Source of the DNA: Gryganskiella cystojenkinii
Taxonomy: Eukaryota; Mortierellomycota; Mortierellomycetes; Mortierellales; Mortierellaceae
Direction of reading: 5' to 3'
Length of the DNA stretch: 14,859 bases
Assembly (NCBI GenBank): GCA_015852425.1
Contig: JAAAIG010000912.1
Span: forward strand, 1-14,859
The translations under genes were made by a program, and so were the position numbers. Positions 9,607 to 14,859 of the stretch are shown here, piece by piece; within the stretch, counting starts at the first letter, position 1, and every line of letters starts with the position of its first letter. The notes below the pieces were generated by a model that saw only the letters and a list, made by a program, of their open reading frames with translations, made no database searches and had not been told where the DNA came from.

Positions 9607-9685
9607 GAGTCGTGCCACCATGATTTTCCCTCCTCCATCGCAAGCGGAAGCCTTTATCCAAGGCCCTGGAGACCTTGGCTCGTAA
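9607..9685 (+). other. Possible distal terminal exon of the RasGEF gene
   Basis: A donor AAG|GTAGGC at 9029 overlaps the TAG stop of the RasGEF frame. A good acceptor (GTTTTCACAG) ends at 9606. Splicing 9028 to 9607 keeps phase 2 and restores Arg1186, then adds 25 residues including MIFPPPSQAEAFIQGPGDLG before TAA at 9683. The added peptide has ordinary protein-like composition, and fungal RasGEFs often extend past the catalytic domain. The implied 578-bp intron is long. Both ends are possible. Confidence 0.45.
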
Positions 9686-9901
9686 ACATTTCCATATCCC
9701 GCTTTTTCTTTACTAGACTTTGATACCACTTCTCGCAACCATTAATATTCAAGTTTCTTTGCATCCTTGCTCCTGTAATACCCTATGCCCGTTAAATTAG
9801 TAGGGAATCAACTCAATTTTTGATCCATTCATATCGTTCCGTTAAAAAAATAAGCATAGAAAACAAGCAGACGTATCAATTGCTCATTTTGGACGTGCAT
9901 G

Positions 9902-9915
9902 ACAAGTATACTTGT
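9902..9915. repeat. Perfect 14-bp palindrome
   Basis: ACAAGTATACTTGT is exactly self-complementary, and the flanks extend it imperfectly to 9899-9920 (ATG...CAT). It is about 220 bp after the possible RasGEF end and about 1 kb before the kinase start. A dimeric protein-binding site is possible; chance is also plausible in A+T-rich DNA. Confidence 0.4.
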
Positions 9916-10739
9916 ATCATAAGACGGCAAAGATTTCAATCCTGAGAGATGCAGAAATCCCCAGACGGATTCAGCTAAGACTGCCTCGTTCCCGGACGTG
10001 AGTTGGCTAAGGTCAGGTCTTCAATCATTATTGATAGACCACCCAAGATTTGGCAAATTGTCCTGAAACGTGATTTTTCTTAGGAGGATGCTTCCTGTCG
10101 ACGGAATAGTGATCGTGACCACATGGTGGATTTTTACTCGATCTCAAAAACTTTTCGGCACTTCAAGTTTGGTGGTTCTTCATTCTCTATCTGCCGTCAA
10201 GAAACCGGTGCGCTTTGAGAGGATTTAGCCCTGCACAAAACTCTAGCAACTCTGACTGACTTAAGGTTCTGGATAACCTCTTGTGGTCCTTGGGTCGCCT
10301 TGGGCTTTTCTGGCCGAAAAAGAATACTGACAAGTTGTCTGTTCTGTGGCGGGACTTTGGTCAGCTTTTTCTGTGAGGAAAACAGTCGCAAACATGTACG
10401 AAAGTACAGAGCCCAGCTTGTGAAGCGCAAGTAGAGTCCGGTCGTTGCAGAAGTTTGCTAGAGGTGATGATGACAAAGTCTGCGGAAGGAATGATGCTAG
10501 TCGAGCGAATGCATGGGTGCGTTTCAGTGGTGGTAGAATGCGAATGTGGCAGAGGGTCAATCCATAGGAAGGGACTTCAGTGATAGTGAAAGAGTAAATA
10601 GTAGTCGATGGAGAAGGGGAACAGAGGGAGAGAGAAAGAGATAGAAAAAAAAGGACGGAGGAAGGACGACGATGTTGGCGTAGACTTCTCGATGCTTACT
10701 GCACCTGTCCACTCTTGTGCGCCATGGTCCAATTGCAAA

Positions 10740-10936
10740 ACAGTCCCCACGGCTTTTTGCTTTGCCTTTTTTTTTTTTGAGGGGTCAAACCGTTGTGCGC
10801 GTTTTTGCTCTCTTTCTCTCGTTTTCTTTTTCGAAAACCACACATCTTTCTCCCATCCCTCCACCCCTGCTCGGAATCTTTGCGAAAATACTTCCTTTAA
10901 ACGCAGCAGCTCCGAGAAAATTTGCCCTGCTTAGTC
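10740..10936 (+). promoter_or_regulatory. Pyrimidine-rich leader of the kinase gene
   Basis: The 200 bp before the kinase ATG at 10937 contain C+T-rich runs (about 10752-10780 and 10800-10865), the same signature seen before the other start codons in this window. No TATA box or specific operator is recognised. The ATG context is AGTCATGTC. Confidence 0.4.
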
Positions 10937-12626
10937 ATGTCGAACACGGTGCCGTCGTTGCCTGGATTTTCCATGGCACCGGCACAGCCTAAAGAGTGCC
11001 TCTACAAATATTCAAAAGATCCTTTTGATCAAGGGCGAGTTGCAACAATTCACAGTAAGATATGATCTTTTTGCGTGTCTTGGTCTCGGTTTAGTTCCTT
11101 TCCTCTCGTGTATTCACTATTTTCCCATCTTTACATCTCCGTCTGTCCCTCTTGTTAGAGTGTAGAAGAGTAAGTTTCCTTTTACCCCTTTTCCCTCTCC
11201 CGCATCGTGGCTCTCTCGTAACTAAATGTATTATCTTGCATTTCCGAGTTTAGAAAGACGACCCAAACCGCACCATACTCGTCGTAAAAGTCATCCCAAG
11301 ATCGGAACTCTGCCACTTTATGCAGACTCCAGAAGAGCTACAAGATACCATGTCGCCGGAGGATTTTGCGATCTACAATACCTTTTTTGATCGAACAGAC
11401 AAAAAGATGGTGCAGCCGTTGCTGAGGGAGATTTCTATCCTCGAACAGTTGAACACACATCCCCATATCTTGAAGTATATAGACCACTTCTGGACTTCCA
11501 CAAAGTGTAAGCTGACCAAAAAATTGGACGTGGAAGTGGAAGGACGTGGGACCAACATAATTTATTTTTTACAGAATAATAACCGGCAGCACCAGGGGTC
11601 CTTTCTTACAACCTTTTTATGTTATCAAAGTGCACATTGTGACGGAACTCGCTGCAGGAAGTGACCTTGAAAAGCGATTCCGTCATCGCCTCTCGTCTGG
11701 CCGTGGATTCTATACCGAGTCGGAGCTCATCCCCATGGTCCGTATCCTTTGCAAAACCGTTGGCTATATTCACGAGAAGGGTTGGGTCCATCGAGGTAAG
11801 AGCGTCTCTATCAAGTTGGTTGATCGCCTTCCATCGAGAGATCGAGAGAACCATTCACTATTCATCGATTTTAACTGGTCGCCTCATTTCTCACAAACTA
11901 GACTTAAAGGTGAGAAACAGACCTTTGCAAATGAGGGGATAGGGCTCAAAACAGTAGGTGCGAACCGCGTTCAATTTCACTCACCAGAGCAAATGTTTCC
12001 CACAACATATCCGTGTTTAGCCCTCGAACATCCTGTTCCGAACACAAGCGGATGACGACCTGGTCATCGCTGACTTTGGATTCGCGGCCATGTTCGAAAA
12101 TTCACGATCGGATCTCACCTCCACGGATATCGGTACCCCGAGGTTTAGGGTAAATCAAATATTGCGAGTAAAAAAAATATTCCTCAGACGATTAAGAATC
12201 AAACGTTTGACGTCGTTCCTTTCTTTTTCTTAATCAGGCTCCTGAGCAACTCAGGAGAGAGGGCCATGGTAAACCCGTGGATATGTGGGCTTTAGGCGTC
12301 ACCTGTTATTACCTGCTGACGAGCAGTTTCCCAGTCCATGCATCCATGACGGACCCTTCCTCCGAGTTTATGATCCTCCAAACTGATATCGACAATATCA
12401 ATTGGGAAGGGGTCTCTCTTAACGGTACCTTTTCTCAGTGACAGATGCCCGTTCCATTTGCAGTCCTCGCGATTTGAGCCTCACACTTTTCTTTTTTCTT
12501 TCGATCTTGTGTACGAGAATAGCCAAGGAGTTCTTGCAGAAACTTATGCGATTCAATGCCGAGGAGCGAATGACTGCAAAAGAGGCCAGTGACCACGCAT
12601 GGCTCGCTGAAAATCGAGAACCTTGA
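10937..12626 (+). CDS. CAMK-like serine/threonine protein kinase (eight exons, two microexons)
   Basis: Exons are 10937-11054, 11159-11169, 11254-11504, 11575-11795, 11902-11909, 12021-12149, 12238-12424 and 12523-12626. All phases agree, giving 342 aa. It should phosphorylate Ser/Thr in proteins. Catalytic elements are all present: Lys55 in VVKVI, Glu102 of helix C in LLREISIL, HRDLKPSN (199-206), DFG (221-223), GTPRFRAPE (241-249) and the helix-F motif DMWALGV. A conserved late helix carries the R in EERMTAKEA. The HRDLKPSN, DFGFA and GVTCYYLL stretches point to the CAMK group. The glycine loop is poor: only G33 of GxGxxG is left. About 46 residues separate Lys55 and Glu102, more than usual. 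The protein ends soon after the kinase core, with no regulatory tail. Exon 3 uses an unusual donor (GTGTAAG, 11505) because the neighbouring GTAAGC would break the frame. Substrate and upstream signal are unknown. Confidence 0.85.
11159..11169 (+). other. 11-nt microexon of the kinase gene
   Basis: This is bounded by TTGTTAG and GTAAGT. It finishes codon 40 (Lys) and adds Cys-Arg-Arg, linking exon 1 (phase 1) to exon 3 (phase 0). Flanking introns are 104 and 84 bp. Skipping it would join phase 1 to phase 0 and shift the frame just before the ATP-binding lysine. Confidence 0.7.
11902..11909 (+). other. 8-nt microexon encoding the kinase catalytic loop D-L-K
   Basis: The eight bases ACTTAAAG lie between CAAACTAG and GTGAGAA. 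They complete the catalytic Asp codon (Asp201, split after its first base) and add Leu-Lys, so HRD|LK joins to PSN in the next exon. Flanking introns are 106 and 111 bp. The invariant HRDLKPSN motif only appears if this microexon is included, which is strong support. Confidence 0.85.
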
Positions 12627-12910
12627 GTGAACGAACCCTTTTTATCTTCAGAGAAGAATCGACATAGTGATATATATATCGTAGGAGATCTAGCAATACC
12701 ACTGACAGGGATATAGTCCATATGCAAAGAATGATTGAAACCAACGCTTTTTTTAGGTCTATTAAGAAATGAGGGAATTAACAAGGTGGAGGAAATGTAC
12801 ATAGGATAAAGGGAAGGAGAGATGCTGTTTTGATATGGTCGTGAAGCATAACGGCGTGACTATGGTATGAAAATGAAGGTGCCGTAAACCTGACAGTGTG
12901 GTTCCTCACT
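12627..12910. terminator. Shared 3' region of convergent kinase and T-protein genes
   Basis: These 284 bp separate the stop of the plus-strand kinase from the stop of the minus-strand T-protein gene. The palindrome GATATATATATC at 12669-12680 is identical on both strands and resembles the TATATA-type efficiency elements of yeast 3' ends. It could therefore serve either transcript. No canonical AATAAA is evident, and cleavage sites cannot be placed. Confidence 0.4.
12669..12680. repeat. GATATATATATC palindrome
   Basis: A perfect 12-bp self-complementary AT-rich element lies 43 bp after the kinase stop and about 230 bp after the T-protein stop. It is suitably placed to act as a 3'-end efficiency element for one or both convergent genes, though this is inference. 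Confidence 0.4.
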
Positions 12911-14691
12911 TTAGACCTTGTGGTATCCAGCAGGGACGAATGGCATCTTGGTGACAACAGCCTTCTGCTTCCTTCCACGGACCTCGACCTCGAGCTCAGT
13001 TCCGGACTTGTGAACACCATTCTTGACATAACCCATCGCGACGTTCTTCTTGATCGAAGGCGAGGGGCAACCGGAAGTAACCTTGCCGACCAACTCTCCG
13101 TTGGCAAAGATTTGGGCACCCTCACGGGCAGGGGCACCCTGAACAATAAGACCGATACGACGTCTCGAGACACCATTCTTCAACTGATCCTGAATCTTGG
13201 AAGCGCCCAAGAAGCCACCTTCGGCACGACGACGCTTTCCAATCGTCCAGGTCAATCCAGCCTCAACAGGGGTGATGGTGTCATCGAGATCGTGTCCGTA
13301 AAGGCACAAACCAGCCTCCAAGCGCAAAGAGTCACGGGCGCCCAAACCGGCCAACTCAACACGTGGGTCAGCAATCAGTAACTTTGTGAACTCGACGGCA
13401 TCACCGTTGGGGACGGAAATCTGTGAATATGGTTTGGACAATGTATATTAGTGTTATACTCTTTTTGCTTTTCATCAGCGTTGTAGAATACGCGTTGTTT
13501 GTTTCCTCCTTTTGTTACCTCGAATCCATCCTCGCCAGTGTATCCAGAGCGAGCGACGTGGCAGTCAATACCCTTGATGGTCATGAAGCGTCCATCCATG
13601 AAGGGGAAATCTCTCAAATCCTTGCCGGCGAGACCCTCAAGGACAGCAGCGGCCTTGGGACCCTGAAGGGCAATCAAGGAATGGTCGTTGATGATCTTCA
13701 AGTCAACATCGCCACCTTTGTTCTGGAAGTCCTTCAATTGAGCACGGATGTGCGCCAAATCCTTGTCGGCGCAACCAGCGTTCGATACAACGTAGAGAGA
13801 GTCCTGGTGTTTACAGATGATGGTATCGTCAATGATGCCGCCGTTTTCGTTCGTAAAGACGGAAAGAGTAGATTGACCAACTTTTAAGGCCTCGATGTCA
13901 GCAACGGTAATGGTCTCGTAAAACTTGACGCGGTCCTTTCCGGTAATTCTATAATATAGCATAGGTTTTTAGGTTAATATATCGATTGATCGAATCATTG
14001 CAGGATACAAAATCTAACAGTACCTGGTGGCGAGCATATGGCTGACATCAAACACGGAGGCGTTCTGACGAGTCCAGACATGGGAGGCGCCGACACCGAG
14101 GTTCGAGTACTGAACGGGCATGGACCAACCAGCGAAAGGGACCATCTTGCCACCATTCTCAACATGATAGTCGTGGAGGACAGTCTTCTTGAGGACCTGG
14201 GAAATACAAATGAGCATGGCAGAGAAGAAGAGCGCGTTTAGCATAAGAGACCAAGCAGATCATGGAGGCCAAAGGCCAATTGTCCAGTGATCCATGTCGT
14301 GCTCCCCCTTGGTTGTTCCAGGACACCTATTGAACAGTCTCCCCTTGATATTCCTGGAGGAGATTCGACGCATTTGCGTGGAATCTGTCCCTAGATCCAG
14401 GGTATCTCGTTTGTAGCTCTTTCAACAAAGTCGTCAAAAAGAATATACACTCCCCTGCTGCCAGTCGCAACATATTTCTTGTTATCAAAAGGTCGACAAA
14501 CTCGGTAGAATCGAAGAATGTGTCTGAATCGCATTTGGTATGGACAAGATGAATCCATCCCCCCGAGTAGAGAGATTCCTCTTTGTTGCATTTACCTCTC
14601 CGGTTGCGGCAGCAGAGTACGCACGCTGGGATGAGCGCACGATGCCAGCGGCGGTGGGAAGAGAGCGGGCGAATCTGAGAGCGGCGAGCAT
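12911..14691 (-). CDS. GCV1: Glycine cleavage system T-protein, aminomethyltransferase (four exons)
   Basis: Exons are 14691-14596, 14196-14024, 13948-13519 and 13420-12911; introns are 399, 75 and 98 bp. All phases join to give 402 aa, the usual length. The T-protein takes the aminomethyl group from lipoylated H-protein, releases ammonia and transfers the one-carbon unit to tetrahydrofolate, in the mitochondrial matrix. Residues 1-28 form an Arg/Ala/Ser-rich, acid-free mitochondrial presequence ([14 protein letters not shown]...RAYSAA). Family motifs in order are [16 protein letters not shown] (47-62), FDVSHM (81-86), [10 protein letters not shown] (124-133) with the conserved catalytic-region Asp pair, and [10 protein letters not shown] (224-233). 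These are followed by [19 protein letters not shown] (260-278), [13 protein letters not shown] (294-306) and [10 protein letters not shown] (345-354). No key residue is missing. The long first intron holds ORF-like debris. Apart from that the gene looks ordinary, and the call is secure. Confidence 0.95.
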
Positions 14692-14859
14692 GGTGACTGT
14701 GTATGGCAGAGTGGAGAGAGAGAAAGGGTGGGAAGTGGAAGAGAGTGAGCAAAGGGAGAAGCAACAGAAAAGAAAGAAAAGAAAGAAAGAGAGGAGAGGC
14801 AAAGAAGCAAACAGAAAATGAAGCCTTCAAATCGCTGTCTCTCTTCACAGAGTCAAAAA
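14692..14859 (-). promoter_or_regulatory. Leader/promoter of the T-protein gene
   Basis: On the coding (minus) strand, the 130 nt before the ATG at 14691 are strongly C+T-rich, with long runs of CT, TTTC and CTCC from about 14830 to 14710. This matches the leader pattern of the other genes. The upstream part of the promoter lies beyond the window edge. Confidence 0.45.

Larger units (their letters stand above)
9033..10936. other. Long gap, no confident gene
   Basis: The first part (9029-9606) may be the last intron of the RasGEF gene, ending at a possible terminal exon 9607-9685. The rest carries 3' UTR, a palindrome at 9902-9915, and the promoter of the kinase gene. The open frames here (for example minus 10261-10560, plus 10088-10228) have no recognisable domain or splice partners. 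No tRNA-like box B or other RNA gene was found by eye. Confidence 0.5.

Noticed and set aside
10088..10228. 46-codon plus-strand ORF beginning MLPVDGIVIV in the RasGEF-kinase gap.
   Set aside because: It is short, unrecognised, without splice partners or a typical leader, and of a length expected by chance.
10197..10560. Two overlapping minus-strand open frames of 77 and 99 codons.
   Set aside because: They overlap each other out of frame, show no domain, and have Ser/Leu/Arg-rich composition typical of chance reading frames.
12896..13381. 161-codon plus-strand ORF opposite the T-protein gene, and a similar one at 13423-13887.
   Set aside because: These are antisense shadows of strongly conserved aminomethyltransferase coding sequence.

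Overview
The window looks like nuclear DNA of a filamentous early-diverging fungus. The best guess is Mucoromycota, probably a Mortierella-like lineage. This is an inference from gene content, gene density, short GT-AG introns (mostly 70-130 bp) and long C+T-rich runs just upstream of start codons; no taxonomic marker is present. There are no prokaryotic operons, tRNA or rRNA genes, CRISPR arrays or recognisable intact transposons.

Layout, left to right: (1) the first 60 codons of an unrecognised proline-rich gene on the minus strand, running off the left edge; (2) a three-exon minus-strand gene for Mic10, the membrane-bending subunit of the mitochondrial MICOS complex (1124-1645); (3) divergent from it, a single-exon plus-strand gene for an unrecognised type I membrane protein (2025-2852); (4) a large plus-strand gene for a Cdc25-type Ras guanine-nucleotide exchange factor with SH3, WW, RasGEF_N and RasGEF domains (3730-9032, perhaps to 9685); (5) a gap of 1.3-1.9 kb with no convincing gene; (6) an eight-exon plus-strand CAMK-like protein kinase gene (10937-12626) containing two microexons of 11 and 8 nt; (7) convergent with it, a four-exon minus-strand gene for the mitochondrial glycine cleavage T-protein, aminomethyltransferase (12911-14691).

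The genes are independently transcribed and do not form a pathway cluster. Two products act in mitochondria (Mic10 in cristae junctions, T-protein in one-carbon and glycine metabolism), and two are signalling proteins (Ras activation and a protein kinase). I rebuilt the exon structures by following reading phase across GT-AG junctions. The reconstructions give 88 aa (Mic10), 1186 aa (RasGEF), 342 aa (kinase) and 402 aa (T-protein).

I do not see a new multi-gene system here. The most interesting points are in gene architecture: an 8-nt microexon in the kinase catalytic loop, a kinase with a degraded glycine loop and an enlarged N-lobe, a RasGEF linker with unresolved or alternative splicing that could give a short SH3-WW-only protein, a possible distal C-terminal exon of the RasGEF, and ORF-like debris inside the unusually long first intron of the T-protein gene.
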